Shown here in pieces: positions 22,340 to 31,602 of a DNA stretch of 64,000 nucleotides. The notes beneath the pieces were generated by a model. It was not told the origin of the DNA and made no database searches. It saw nothing but the letters and a program-made list of their open reading frames with translations. The stretch comes from Acidimicrobiia bacterium (GTDB lineage Bacteria; Actinomycetota; Acidimicrobiia; Acidimicrobiales; Poriferisodalaceae): contig JAJDVQ010000015.1 in assembly GCA_022826045.1 (NCBI GenBank), positions 1 through 64,000 on the forward strand, given 5' to 3'. The position numbers and the translations under genes are program-made. Positions within the stretch are counted from its first letter, which is position 1. Every line of letters starts with the position of its first letter.

Positions 22340-25048
22340 TCAGTCACCGCCGTCCTCGCTGACGAGCCGGAGCATCTCACGGGCCACCATGGGCGCGGCG
22401 TTCTGGTTCTGGCCGGTCACGAGGTTGCCGTCGACCACCCAGTGGTTGGCCAAAGCGTCACGGAACCGGGTCGCGCTCTCGAACAGGGCGCTGGCCTTGC
22501 GCAGCTCAGTCTCGGGATGCTGGGGCGTAGCGGTGATGCCCAGCTCCCGGACTTGCTTGTCGGTCACCCCGGTCACCCTGCGGCCCGCCACCAGCAGGCT
22601 GCCGTCGGCGGCCTCCGCCCGCAACAGTCCGAGCGGCCCGTGGCACACGCCGCCGATGACTTTGCCGCGCTGGTTGGCCTCGGTGATCTTGCGTCCGAGC
22701 TCCTCGGAGAACCCGAAGTCGAACGCGGCGCCCCAGCCGCCTGCCAGGAAGACGATCGAGTAGGCGGCGATGTCGACCTCGCCGATGGCGGGCGAGTCGT
22801 TCACCTTGGCCTTGAACTCGTCGTCGGCCAGGAAACGGTCGCAGGCCTCGGTGCGCAGCGGGGCACGCACCGACTGGGGATCCACCGGGACGACGCCCCC
22901 TGCGGGGCTGGCGACATCGACCGTCATGCCGGCATCGGCGAAGGCGTAGTACGGCACGGTCATCTCGCTGGCGAACACGCCAGTCGGCTTGCCGATGTCG
23001 AGCACGCCGTGGTTCGTCGCCACGATCAGCGCCCGCCGCCCGGCGCCGTCGGCGTCAGTCGTCTCGGTGTCTTCCGGGTGCATGCCGAGCCGCTGCAGCA
23101 CCTTGCGCAGCACACGGGCAGGCGGCGGCGCCTTCTTCGCAGCAGAGTCCGTTGCGGCCTCAGATGGCACGAGTCCCGCCTGGTTGCTCGACCCCGTGCG
23201 GTCCTGCGTCGAAGCCGAATCTGTGGCGTCTATCGACGAGGGCGACGCACTCCGGCGGTCCGGCGCAAGGCGATTCCGCCTCGTAGCGGAACCCGCCTTG
23301 GCCGGGATGAGGCTGGGCGTTCGGGTGGCGTAGGGCCATAGCTGGTTGCGTTCGGGCACGGCACGGGCTCGTTCGACGGCCAAGCGCTGCTCCAGCTCGG
23401 CGAACACCTCCTGCGCGCTGGGATCCGCCCAGCGGTTGTGGGCCTCGATCGGGTCAGCGTCGAGGTCGTACAGCTCCCACTGGTCGGGCAGCGGCTCGGT
23501 GCGGTACATCTCGCCCCCAGGGCCGTCGGCCGCGAGATGCCGCACGCCCGGCTCGGTCCATGTGGCCGGATCGTCGAACGTGCGCACGATCTTCCACAGA
23601 TGATCCCCGTCAACGCGGCAGACCAGGCTCTCGAAGTTGGCGCCGACATGCGCGGGCACCCGGATGCGCAGCGGCGGCGGCGTCCTGCCCATCCGGCGAG
23701 CCATCCCGCTGGCCCCCGAATCGCCCTCGGGCATGTTGTCGCGTGTCATCAGATAGACGGCGCGGTCCCGATCGGGCTCAGCGTTGCCGTCGACCACCTC
23801 CATCAGGTCGCGCCCGGGCAGCGGGTGCACCTCGGTGTGGCTGGCCCGCAGCTCCTCGGCGGCCGACGCCGCATCGATCCCCGCCGCCGACAGCAGCGTC
23901 GGCACCAGATCGACGTGCGACGTGGGCGCATCGACAGCCCGGCCAGCCGTCGCCTTCGAGCCCACCCGGGCGATCACGAACGGCACCCGCGTCGCCTCGT
24001 CGTACAGGTTGAACCACTTCTGATGCAGCCCGCCGTGGGCGCCCAACAGTTCTCCATGGTCCGACGTGCGCACCAGCACTGCGTCAGACGAGCCGCCCTC
24101 GGTCACCGCACGGCGCACCCGGTCGAGCGGGCCGTCGACCTCGCCATGGAGCCGGTAGTACAGGCTGCGGTACTCGGCCGCGTGGTTGCGATACACCCGC
24201 TCGACCGCCGGGGCGAGCCCGTAAGTGGTCGGGTACGACGCCCGGTAGGCGATCTGCGCTGCGGGCTTGGTCGACAGATCCTCGTCGTCGGTCGGCGACG
24301 CCGGGATCGGCGGCGGCTCGGCAGCGGTCAACGGGATCTCGCCGCGGCGCAGCCACGCCGGGCCGAGCCACACCGGAGCGAACACGATGTCATGGGGGTT
24401 GACGAAGCTGGCCACCAGCAGGAACGGCCGCAGCGCCGCCGCCTCGCCCGCCCGTCGGCGTGCGTACCGGTCTTCCAGCCAGGCCACCACCCGGTCGGCG
24501 AACAGCCGGTCGCGCACGAGACCGCTGTTGGCCAGCGCGGCGCCATGCGGCTCAGGCCCGATCCAGCCGGAGAAGCCGAACTCGTCGAGCGGGTCGGCGT
24601 CGAGATACGCCTGCACGGCGTCGCCGTCGACGGCTCCCTCGTCGTCGTTGGTTGCCAGCGGGACGCCCGCAGCGTCGACCAGGTCGGCGTGGCTCATATG
24701 CCACTTGCCCTGGTAGTGCGTGTCGTAGCCGCCGGCCCGGAACCAGTGGCCCAGCGTGGGCACCTCGCCAGGCCGCAGCCAGCGCATCCGGCTGTCGTCG
24801 GCCATCTTGCCGAGACCATTCGTCTGGGTGACGCCGTGCACGTCGGGGTAGTGGCCGGTGAACAGCGTGGGCCGGCTCGGCACGCAGGCCAGCGAGCCGG
24901 TGTAGTGGCGGCCGAACGACACGCCATGATCGGTGAACCAGGCAGCGCCCAGACTCTCGCGCCACGCACTGACCTCAGCCGGCTCGTAGGGAGGCGCGGC
25001 CCGCTCCTGGTCGGTCATCAAGATCACGACGTCGGGCCGAGCGTTCAT
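22340..25048 (-). CDS. Sulfatase fused to a DJ-1/PfpI-family domain
   Basis: This 902-residue protein joins two enzymes. Residues 1 to about 580 form a type I sulfatase: PDVVILMTDQERAAPP at the start, CVPSRPTLFTGHYP with C55 as the residue converted to formylglycine, and GKWH. Residues from about 670 form a DJ-1/PfpI domain (RRALIVATNHG, SIVFLAGGWGAAFDF, then KVIGGVCHGPLGLL with the nucleophilic Cys). The linker between them (about residues 590-665) is low-complexity and is encoded partly by a palindromic repeat. Both domains keep key residues. GGGAGGG precedes the ATG. The substrate of the sulfatase is not deducible; a DJ-1 domain of this Hsp31-like kind may act as glyoxalase or chaperone. 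No secretion signal is seen, so both parts should be cytoplasmic. Confidence 0.88.
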   Translation of the reverse strand: MNARPDVVILMTDQERAAPPYEPAEVSAWRESLGAAWFTDHGVSFGRHYTGSLACVPSRPTLFTGHYPDVHGVTQTNGLGKMADDSRMRWLRPGEVPTLGHWFRAGGYDTHYQGKWHMSHADLVDAAGVPLATNDDEGAVDGDAVQAYLDADPLDEFGFSGWIGPEPHGAALANSGLVRDRLFADRVVAWLEDRYARRRAGEAAALRPFLLVASFVNPHDIVFAPVWLGPAWLRRGEIPLTAAEPPPIPASPTDDEDLSTKPAAQIAYRASYPTTYGLAPAVERVYRNHAAEYRSLYYRLHGEVDGPLDRVRRAVTEGGSSDAVLVRTSDHGELLGAHGGLHQKWFNLYDEATRVPFVIARVGSKATAGRAVDAPTSHVDLVPTLLSAAGIDAASAAEELRASHTEVHPLPGRDLMEVVDGNAEPDRDRAVYLMTRDNMPEGDSGASGMARRMGRTPPPLRIRVPAHVGANFESLVCRVDGDHLWKIVRTFDDPATWTEPGVRHLAADGPGGEMYRTEPLPDQWELYDLDADPIEAHNRWADPSAQEVFAELEQRLAVERARAVPERNQLWPYATRTPSLIPAKAGSATRRNRLAPDRRSASPSSIDATDSASTQDRTGSSNQAGLVPSEAATDSAAKKAPPPARVLRKVLQRLGMHPEDTETTDADGAGRRALIVATNHGVLDIGKPTGVFASEMTVPYYAFADAGMTVDVASPAGGVVPVDPQSVRAPLRTEACDRFLADDEFKAKVNDSPAIGEVDIAAYSIVFLAGGWGAAFDFGFSEELGRKITEANQRGKVIGGVCHGPLGLLRAEAADGSLLVAGRRVTGVTDKQVRELGITATPQHPETELRKASALFESATRFRDALANHWVVDGNLVTGQNQNAAPMVAREMLRLVSEDGGD
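23257..23320. repeat. Palindromic repeat within the sulfatase/DJ-1 linker
   Basis: TTCCGC and GCGGAA pair across CTCGTA, and a second inverted word CCCGCCTTGGCCGGG follows. Translated on the minus strand this gives the PSLIPAKAG peptide, which is reminiscent of REP-type elements read through as protein. I see no other copy in the window. Confidence 0.4.
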
Positions 25049-25178
25049 CGAGCCCTCCCACCGTGGCCACGGTTTGTCATCGACGGGTCACGTTCGATGT
25101 CATCTGCAAGGGGCACCCGCAGCTCCTCGTTGTCCGGGGTCGAATCCGGGCAGGGGCACGGCAGAGAGGAACACAGCT

Positions 25179-25622
25179 TCATCGAGCGGCCTTTCGCAGG
25201 TGATCGTCAAGGCCGTGCAGCATCTGGTTCGACACCTTCGAGAGCTGGCGGCTCAGCACCTTTGCTGCCAACTGCTGCGGCGGGCGCGGCCCGACATCCA
25301 CGGAACTGGTCAGCGTGACCTCAGTCGAGCCGCCGCCATCGTCGAGCTGCCAGGTGTTGCACAGCGACCGGATCGCCGACGGCAGTCCTTCCACGACGTA
25401 GCTGAGCCGTTCGCCGTCAACCCACTCGACTACCCGTTCGACGAGGGTCCTGCGGCCCGACTGGATCCGCCGCACCATGCCCACGCCTTCCCGCTGGGTG
25501 CTAAGCAGGCACGAGTGATCCACGATGGGAGCCCAGCGAACGTTCTGGCCGAAGTCCGCCAGCACCGCCCACACCTCCGCCGAAGGCACTGGGATGGCCA
25601 GCGTGGCCGTGGTGTCGCTCAC
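25179..25622 (-). CDS. SRPBCC (polyketide cyclase-like) protein
   Basis: The 147-residue protein begins at GTG 25622, where AGGGTGG is well spaced. The frame is open further upstream but family-like sequence begins only with SDTTATLAIPVPSAEVWAVLADF. The rest fits the START/SRPBCC fold: WAPIVDHS, GMVRRIQSG, LVERVVEW, YVVEGLP, and a long C-terminal helix (SKVSNQMLHGLDDHLRKAAR). Such proteins bind hydrophobic ligands in one cavity. The ligand and partner cannot be told. Divergent from the oxidoreductase at 25942. Confidence 0.8.
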   Translation of the reverse strand: MSDTTATLAIPVPSAEVWAVLADFGQNVRWAPIVDHSCLLSTQREGVGMVRRIQSGRRTLVERVVEWVDGERLSYVVEGLPSAIRSLCNTWQLDDGGGSTEVTLTSSVDVGPRPPQQLAAKVLSRQLSKVSNQMLHGLDDHLRKAAR

Positions 25623-25941
25623 GCCGGCCACCCTAGCCCCAGCGCCATCAATTGTCGCACGGACTGGCACTTGTTTCGCCTCGTGCGGCACTGACGCATC
25701 GCCTGGGGCGAGCCCGAGCCGGATGCGTGACATGCCACTCGCCATTCATGTGTCCAGCAGCCGTGTGGGTGGGCGCGCCCGCTTGTCGGCGCGGGCGTCG
25801 GGCCTGGGCCGGACCGGCTGCCCTCAATTCGGCTCGGCGACAGCGCCGCACGACTGCGTCGGCGTTCAGCGCGGCGCCAGCGAGAACAGCAGCCGGCCGG
25901 CGCCCGCGGCAACATTGGGCCCCAGCGAAGAGGAGAACCCC
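25623..25941. other. Gene-free spacer between divergent genes
   Basis: This 319-bp stretch separates the SRPBCC gene from the luciferase-like gene. Frames run through it on both strands but show no family-like sequence. I see no repeat or clear promoter box. Confidence 0.6.
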
Positions 25942-26967
25942 ATGCACGTCAGCGCCACCCTGCCCCAGCACAACCTGCGAGCCGTGCCCGACGAGGTGCG
26001 CCGGATCGAGGCCGACGGCTACGACTGCGTCGTGACCATGGAGAACCGCCACGAGCCGTTCATCCCGCTGGGCATCGCCGCCGTGCACAGCGAGCGGGTG
26101 CGGCTGGCGACCAGCGTGGCGATCAGCTTCCCCCGCAGCCCGATGGTGACGGCCTCGACCGCGTGGGATCTGCAGGCGGCCTCGGACGGGCGGTTCGTGC
26201 TGGGCATCGGCAGCCAGGTCAAGGGGCACAACGAGCGGCGGTTCAGCGTGCCGTGGTCGGCGCCGGCGCCTCGCATGGCCGAGTACGTGCAGGCGATCCG
26301 GGCCGTCTGGCATACATGGTCGACCGGCGAGCAGCTGAGCTACGAGGGCGAGCACTACCAGTTCTCGCTGATGACGCCGAACTTCACGCCCGAGCCCATC
26401 GACGCAACGCCGCCGATCATGATCGCCGCGGTCGGGCCCGCCATGCTGCGGGTGGCCGGGCAGCACTGCGACGGCGTGCGCCTGCACGGCTTCTGCACGC
26501 CGGATTATCTGCGGGAGCATGTCATGCCCGAGCTGCAGACCGGCCTCGACCGGGCCGGGCGCAGCCGCAGCGACTTCTGGATCACCGGCGGCGGGTTCAT
26601 CTGCACCGGCCCCGACGACGAGACGGTCGACCGCATGGTCGAGTGGGTGCGCTACCGGATCGGCTTCTACGGCAGCACAAGGGCGTACTGGCCGGTGCTC
26701 GAGCAGCACGACCTGGGCGATCTCGGCGAGAAGCTGAATCACCTGTCCCGCAATGACGGCTGGGGCGAGATGGCCGGCTGCGTCGACGACGACGTCGTGC
26801 AGCTGTTCGCCGCCGTGGGGCGACACGACCAGATCGCCGGCGCCATTGCGGATCATTTCGACGGGCTGGTCGACGAGATCAACGCCAGCGTCGCCATGGA
26901 CATCGGCGCCGACCTGCCGCCCGACGTGATCCAAGACATCCAGGCCATCGCCACCGACGGCAGCTGA
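25942..26967 (+). CDS. Luciferase-like F420-dependent oxidoreductase
   Basis: The 341-residue protein is a TIM-barrel LLM-class oxidoreductase, of the kind using coenzyme F420 in actinobacteria. It starts with HVSATLPQHNLRAVPDEVRRIEADGYDCVV. SERVRLATSVAISFPRSP and GRFVLGIGSQVKGHNERRF are conserved barrel and cofactor segments. PPIMIAAVGPAMLRVAGQHCDG and LHGFCTPDYL belong to the C-terminal half. AGGAGA lies 6 bases before the ATG at 25942, so the longer open frame from 25525 is not used. It is followed by a NIPSNAP gene on the same strand, a likely operon. The substrate is unknown. Confidence 0.9.
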   Translation: MHVSATLPQHNLRAVPDEVRRIEADGYDCVVTMENRHEPFIPLGIAAVHSERVRLATSVAISFPRSPMVTASTAWDLQAASDGRFVLGIGSQVKGHNERRFSVPWSAPAPRMAEYVQAIRAVWHTWSTGEQLSYEGEHYQFSLMTPNFTPEPIDATPPIMIAAVGPAMLRVAGQHCDGVRLHGFCTPDYLREHVMPELQTGLDRAGRSRSDFWITGGGFICTGPDDETVDRMVEWVRYRIGFYGSTRAYWPVLEQHDLGDLGEKLNHLSRNDGWGEMAGCVDDDVVQLFAAVGRHDQIAGAIADHFDGLVDEINASVAMDIGADLPPDVIQDIQAIATDGS

Positions 26968-27040
26968 GCTTCGTGTCACAGGGTGCTGCAAGACTGCGCT
27001 CACAACCGCAGGAGATTCTGCGGCAGCGAAGAGAGTGCCT

Positions 27041-27400
27041 ATGGCTGATACATCACAACCAATCGTCGAAGTCCGCGACTACACCATCGATCCGGAGTGG
27101 TTCGAGGCGTACAAGGAGTGGGCCGCCGAGCACGCAGCGCCGTGGCTGCGGGAGAACCTCGACGTCATCGACTTCTGGGTCGACGACGGTCACGAGCCCG
27201 AGGTCGCCGGGTCCGACCCGCAGGTGTCGCCGCACGGCCAGCCGAACGTGTGCTGGATCATCCGGTGGGACAGCCGGGAGGCCCGCGAGGAAGGGTTCAG
27301 GTCGACGCTCGGCAGCCAGGAGTGGCAGGACGTCTGGGCGAAGCACCCCAACCCGAACGCCTACCTCCACCTCAACGTGCGCTTCATGACCGCCGCCTGA
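27041..27400 (+). CDS. NIPSNAP-family protein
   Basis: The 119-residue protein has the dimeric alpha-beta barrel features of the NIPSNAP family: PIVEVRDYTIDPEWFEAYKEW at the N-terminus and WIIRWDSREAREEGFRSTL later, ending with PNAYLHLNVRFM. Such small proteins have no clear catalytic residues and often sit near degradation enzymes. The ATG at 27041 is preferred over the GTG at 27035. The gap to the oxidoreductase upstream is 73 bp. Confidence 0.8.
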   Translation: MADTSQPIVEVRDYTIDPEWFEAYKEWAAEHAAPWLRENLDVIDFWVDDGHEPEVAGSDPQVSPHGQPNVCWIIRWDSREAREEGFRSTLGSQEWQDVWAKHPNPNAYLHLNVRFMTAA

Positions 27401-27569
27401 CCGTCTGGTTGCGCTGCGGTGTGACATCGGGTCGGCGAGCTGCTCTTGACGCAGGCGGCGTGGCCGGACTGGCCGCCTGATCGAGCGGTGGCGCCGCCGT
27501 GCGAGGCGTCCGGCAGGTGGACGGCAAGCGCCAGCTGACAACAGCGGCAAGCCACGCGCAGTGACAACA

Positions 27570-28013
27570 GCGCGAAGCCACCCGCACCACCGGTCCGTCC
27601 GGCCCTTCGTCGACGATGCGAGTGGTGATCTGCTTCGGCTGATCGCCCCACGCCCGGGACCGGTCGCCTTGGGGGTTGATGATCACGTAGGCGAGAAAGA
27701 TGTCGCTGGCCCGGGCCCACTCGCAGTAGTCCCACTAGGCCTTCGCGCAGCGGGGGCTGTGCTCTTCGAACAGATCGAGCGCCATGAGCTGCCCCGACAC
27801 GGCGCACGCCGGATGATCCGGCGAGCGGCCCATGAAGCCCGCATGCAGCTCGGCCCACGCCGTCATGGCCTTGCAGCTCTCGGCGAATGCCGGGTGCTCA
27901 GCGACGCGGGTGATCAGCTCGCCATCGAGAGACACCGACCGGTCGATGTCGAGCGCAGCCAGATGGGCCCGCCCGTCCTTGACCGCCCTCGCCGCCGTTC
28001 CCGCACCCGGACC
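27570..28013 (-). pseudogene. HpaB-family flavin monooxygenase, N-terminal fragment
   Basis: The fragment is from a 4-hydroxyphenylacetate 3-monooxygenase (HpaB/HpaH)-type enzyme. Recognisable pieces are KDGRAHLAALD, LDGELITRVAEHPAF, WAELHAGFMGRSPDHPA, then WDYCEWARASDIFLAYVIIN followed by PQGDRS, and TRIVDEGPDGPVVRVA. Three lesions are seen. A segment between HPAF and WAEL is missing compared with the family, an in-frame TAG at 27737-27735 interrupts it, and the homology ends near 27570, so most of the protein is lost. No start codon with a ribosome site precedes it. This is a decayed gene; the flanking 27401-27569 holds nothing I can identify. Confidence 0.75.
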
Positions 28014-28160
28014 TTAGAAGCCGCACGAACAAGTGCGCCCGCTGCGGGGGCAGCAGAATCCTCTGCGACCAGCGATCGAGCAGGCTGCAGCGTCTCCTGC
28101 CGCATCCGTAGCCATGGCCCGTGGATCTAGCGGCCGGAATGCCGGCGGCTCGCTAGTTCA

Positions 28161-28979
28161 TCAGTTCATCGGTGCCAGCTCGGCGGTGCCGAAGACCACG
28201 CGGAAGCGGACGCACCAGACCGACACGGTGCTGTAGCGGTCGAGATCGACATCGCCGGGAATGACGAAGTTCTGCGCTCCGACGTTGCCCTTCAGGTCTC
28301 CCAAGTCGATGAAGTCGCCCACAAGATCATCCACCGACGCGTCCGGACCCGCCGTGTGCAGGTACACGTTGAGGTCCGGCCCGTTGTCGGTGGCGAAGTC
28401 GTCGTCGAACCGCAGGAACGTCTGCGTGCCGTCGGTCAGCACCACCGCCGTGCCCTCGGCCGGGTGAGACCGGGGCCCGAAGCTGCCCACGTAGGCCACC
28501 CGAACGCCCTGATCCTCGTCTGATCCATCGCTCGCGTCGGGGTCAGCAGCCGCCTCGGTTTCGTCCGAAGCTCCTGGCTCGGCGGCCGCCTCGGTCTGAT
28601 CGGACCCTGCGGGCTCAGCAGCCTCGGCGCCATCGTCGGACTCGGCCGACACGTCTGATTCGACGTCGTGCTCACCCACGGACATCGACTGATCGTCAGC
28701 CGACCCTTCAGCATCTTCCGCCGGCTCGGCGCTGCCGCCCGCCGCAGCGGTTGTCGCAACGGGGCCGGTCTCGAGCGCCTCGCTGATCAGCTCGTCGATG
28801 TCAGCCTCGACGGCGAACTCGGGACCCTCTTCGTCCACCACCTCGTCCACGAGGAGCAAGTGGACGGCGAAGTAGAAGAAGACCAGGTAGATGCCGACCC
28901 CGATGAAGGCCGAAACGCCGAGGCCTGCTGCCCAGCGCCCGCCGGTAGATCGAGGAATGAGACGCAACAGCCGTCTCAT
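28161..28979 (-). CDS. DM13-domain membrane protein
   Basis: The 272-residue protein (from ATG 28979; ATG 29009 also possible) has a transmembrane helix (WAAGLGVSAFIGVGIYLVFFYFA) near the N-terminus. A long acidic linker rich in Glu, Asp, Ala and Ser follows (about residues 50-160), then a C-terminal DM13 domain: YVGSFGPRSHPAEGTAVVL and GPDLNVYLHTAGP, ending SVWCVRFRVVFGTAEL with the conserved Cys. DM13 domains are thought to serve redox roles outside the membrane. The DsbB-like protein gene lies just upstream on the same strand, which supports a redox or thiol theme. Confidence 0.85.
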   Translation of the reverse strand: MRRLLRLIPRSTGGRWAAGLGVSAFIGVGIYLVFFYFAVHLLLVDEVVDEEGPEFAVEADIDELISEALETGPVATTAAAGGSAEPAEDAEGSADDQSMSVGEHDVESDVSAESDDGAEAAEPAGSDQTEAAAEPGASDETEAAADPDASDGSDEDQGVRVAYVGSFGPRSHPAEGTAVVLTDGTQTFLRFDDDFATDNGPDLNVYLHTAGPDASVDDLVGDFIDLGDLKGNVGAQNFVIPGDVDLDRYSTVSVWCVRFRVVFGTAELAPMN

Positions 28980-29039
28980 CGCTCGCTCGCAATTCTGTTC
29001 ATGGTGCACACCGTAGGAGCACCGCAGACCGACTCATGC

Positions 29040-29621
29040 TCAGGCTCGGTGGCGCGACATGTTCAGCAGCACACCGACCAGCACGAACACGCTGCCTGCC
29101 ATGTACGGGATCGACACGAACCCGAACTCCCACGCGTACCGCACCGTGCACGGGCTCGTGATGCTGCATGTGGTGGCGCCCCCGAGATCCGGGAAGTGCT
29201 GCAGCAGATAGTGCCAGGTCGACATCGCAGCGCCCGCCAGGCACATCGGCAGCCCGTACAGATGCACGCCACGGTCCCGGCGCAACCAGCCCACCACCAG
29301 CACCAGCGCCAGCGGGTACATGGCGATGCGCTGAAACCAGCACCAGCGGCACGGCTCCAGATGCGCAATCTCCGACAGGTACAGCGAGCCCAGCGTGGCA
29401 CCCACCGCCAGCAGCGCCGCGACTCCCACAAGAGCCCGTGCACCGACCGCAGCGCCACGACCTTGACCACACCGCACAGCCACGAGACTCAACGTCGCGA
29501 CATTGCAGGCCAACGCTGCCACCGCGAACAGCCGGAGCATCTGGTCGAGAGTCAGGGCCTCAGGGTGCCAGACAAACTCGCCCGCCATCAACGCCGCGCG
29601 CCGTGCCGCAGCACCCGACAC
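29040..29621 (-). CDS. DsbB/BdbC-family disulfide oxidoreductase
   Basis: The 193-residue membrane protein has four hydrophobic helices. The periplasm-facing CxxC lies in HLEPCRWCWFQRIAMYPLAL, and the second Cys pair is within TTCSITSPCTVRY. This matches DsbB or BdbC, which reoxidises thiol oxidases by passing electrons to quinone. GLPMCLAGAAMSTWHYLLQH is the usual third helix. It sits 60 bp before the DM13 gene and probably forms an operon with it. The first 25 residues carry no signal and may be an over-long start. Confidence 0.88.
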   Translation of the reverse strand: MSGAAARRAALMAGEFVWHPEALTLDQMLRLFAVAALACNVATLSLVAVRCGQGRGAAVGARALVGVAALLAVGATLGSLYLSEIAHLEPCRWCWFQRIAMYPLALVLVVGWLRRDRGVHLYGLPMCLAGAAMSTWHYLLQHFPDLGGATTCSITSPCTVRYAWEFGFVSIPYMAGSVFVLVGVLLNMSRHRA

Positions 29622-29651
29622 GGAAGGCCGCTGATCGTCGCGCGACAGGCT

Positions 29652-30510
29652 TCAGCTGGCGGAGCGGCCCGCCCGATCCATCGGAATCCACAGCGACATG
29701 AATCCCACGCTGGCGGCAATCAGGAAGAACACGAGCGCCCGCTGGTAGTAGATCAGCGAACCCGGACCGGAGTCCTCGGTGAGCACTGCGAAGAACGCCG
29801 CTATGCCGATCGCCGCGGATGCGTAGCGCAGCGTGTTGAACAGCCCGCTGACTTCCCCGAAGTACTTCTCAGGCACTGCCTTGAGCGCCACGCTGTTGAG
29901 CAGCGGCACGCACATGCCCCAGCCCAAGCCGAACAGGGCGATGCTGGGTGCCATGGCGAACCAGTAGTTCGGCGTGGTTCCCAACGTCAGCACCATCCAA
30001 CCGACGGAGCCGATCTGCAGTGCCGCGCCGGTCCGGCAGAAACCGACCGCATTCCAGCGTTCGCCCAAGCGACTGAAGGTGATCGTGGAGAATCCCGCGG
30101 CAATCGGCCCGAGCGTCAGCGCCAGCCCGGCCGCTGGCTTCCCGTAGTCCCACACCTTGAACAGGAACAACGGCCACAGCAGCCACAGCGACTGCGACGA
30201 GAGGCCGACGAGGAAGTTGGCCAGCTGCGTCACCCACACGTTGCGCCGACGGAACAGGTGCAGGTTCAGCAACGGTTCATGATGGCGTGATGAATTGAAG
30301 ACGAAGAGCGCAAGTGCCACAACACCGACGCGCCCGAGTGCCAGTGCGACAGGTGAGAGCAATCCCCAGTCTTTTCCCTGCATGAGCGGCGTCACGATTG
30401 CCAGCAGTGCCACTGTGCCGGCGGCCGCTCCCACGATGTCGAGCCGCTGGTGTCTCGGCGGCGTCGGCTGTTCTCGCAGTACGCGCCAGCCCAGACAGCA
30501 CCGGCGCATC
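29652..30510 (-). pseudogene. DHA2-type MFS transporter, C-terminal half only
   Basis: The frame encodes about the last eight helices of a 14-helix drug/proton antiporter (EmrB/QacA type). It opens at the central loop (REQPTPPRHQRLDIVGAAAG, which is normally mid-protein) and continues to SLIYYQRALVFFLIAAS. MCVPLLNSVALKAVPEKYFG is a typical late loop. The N-terminal six helices, with the motif A loop and proton-relay residues, are missing and not found in another frame upstream. The open frame extends to 30620 but that part is not transporter-like. This is a truncated relic. Confidence 0.75.
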
Positions 30511-30716
30511 CGACTCGACCGGACTGCCGGCCCGACGCCGAGCGTCGGCCCCGATGGGTGTCTTCTTTCGCTGCTGATCATTTCCGGCAGGAGGGACCTG
30601 CGGGACGCGCGCCAGATCAACCTGACCCGGTTCGACCTCGTTCCGCATCCGTACCAGCGTACGGCTCAGCCTGCGCCGCCAACCGCGGAAATCGAACGTG
30701 TTTTAGAAGATCTGGA

Positions 30717-31544
30717 TCAACGACCGTGGAACACGGGCTCGCGCTTCTCCACGAAGGCCTGCGCCGCTTCCTTGTGGTCGTCGGTCTGGCCGGTGTGGAT
30801 GTGGTGCGCGGCCTCCATGTCCAAGCACTCGCCCATGTCGCCGTGCACCGCCCGGTTCAGGTTCTCCTTCATGTAGCGGTACGCCACAGTCGGCCCGCTG
30901 GCCAAGCGCCTAGCAATGGCGCCCACCTCGTCCATCAGGCTCTCCGCGGAGAACACCCCGTTCACCAGGCCCAGCGACAGCGCCTGATCCATATCGACCC
31001 GGTCGGACAGGAAGTACAGCTCACGCGCCTTGGCCGAGCCGATCAGCCGCGACATGAACCACGTGCCGCCGTAGTCGCCGCTGAACCCCACCCGGGCGAA
31101 CGCCGTGGTCATGATCGCGTTGGGCGCCGCATACCGCAGGTCGCACGCCAGCGCCAGCGACAGGCCCGCCCCCGCAGCCGCACCCGGCAGCGCCGCAATG
31201 GTCGGCTTGGGCATCTCGTACAGCTTCCCCGAGGTATCGCGCTGGCTGCGGCGCTGGTTGTGCACCCGTGCGTCGTACTGCAGCGGGCTACCGCCGCCCT
31301 CGCCGCCTGCCGCCGCCATGCCCTTCACATCGCCGCCGGCGCAGAACGCACCGCCGGCGCCGGTCAGCACCAGCGCCCCCACGTCGGAAGCCGTCTCGGC
31401 GTCGGCGAGCGCAGCGACCAAGCCGTCCAGCATCGGCGTCGACATCGCATTGCGACGGTCGGGACGGTTCAGCGTGACGGTCATCACACCGTCGGTGATC
31501 TCGACGGCAATGTCGTCGGTCCCGGTATCGAAGATTCGGCTCAT
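30717..31544 (-). CDS. Enoyl-CoA hydratase/isomerase family protein
   Basis: The 275-residue protein is a crotonase-fold enzyme acting on acyl-CoA thioesters. NRPDRRNAMSTPML and LTGAGGAFCAGGDVKGMAAA carry the first half of the oxyanion hole. ALPGAAAGAGLSLALACDLR carries the second, and FSGDYGGTWFMSRLIG follows. One catalytic Glu position reads Asp/Gly here (GFSGDYGG), common in non-hydratase members, so isomerase or other crotonase activity is possible. AAGGAG precedes ATG 31544. A glycine/arginine-rich insert (GGEGGGSPLQYDARVHNQRR) marks a subfamily. Confidence 0.88.
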   Translation of the reverse strand: MSRIFDTGTDDIAVEITDGVMTVTLNRPDRRNAMSTPMLDGLVAALADAETASDVGALVLTGAGGAFCAGGDVKGMAAAGGEGGGSPLQYDARVHNQRRSQRDTSGKLYEMPKPTIAALPGAAAGAGLSLALACDLRYAAPNAIMTTAFARVGFSGDYGGTWFMSRLIGSAKARELYFLSDRVDMDQALSLGLVNGVFSAESLMDEVGAIARRLASGPTVAYRYMKENLNRAVHGDMGECLDMEAAHHIHTGQTDDHKEAAQAFVEKREPVFHGR

Positions 31545-31602
31545 CGTGCTCTCCTTGCGTTCAACCCCCGCAGTATCGCGAACCGCTGTGACACGCGCCG
31601 GA

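Noticed and set aside
25117-25165. A tRNA-like T arm (GGTCGAATCC between CCGG words)
   Set aside because: No matching acceptor, D or anticodon arms can be folded upstream, so it is not a tRNA gene.
23438-25318. A 626-codon plus-strand frame
   Set aside because: It runs antisense to the sulfatase gene and has no family motif.
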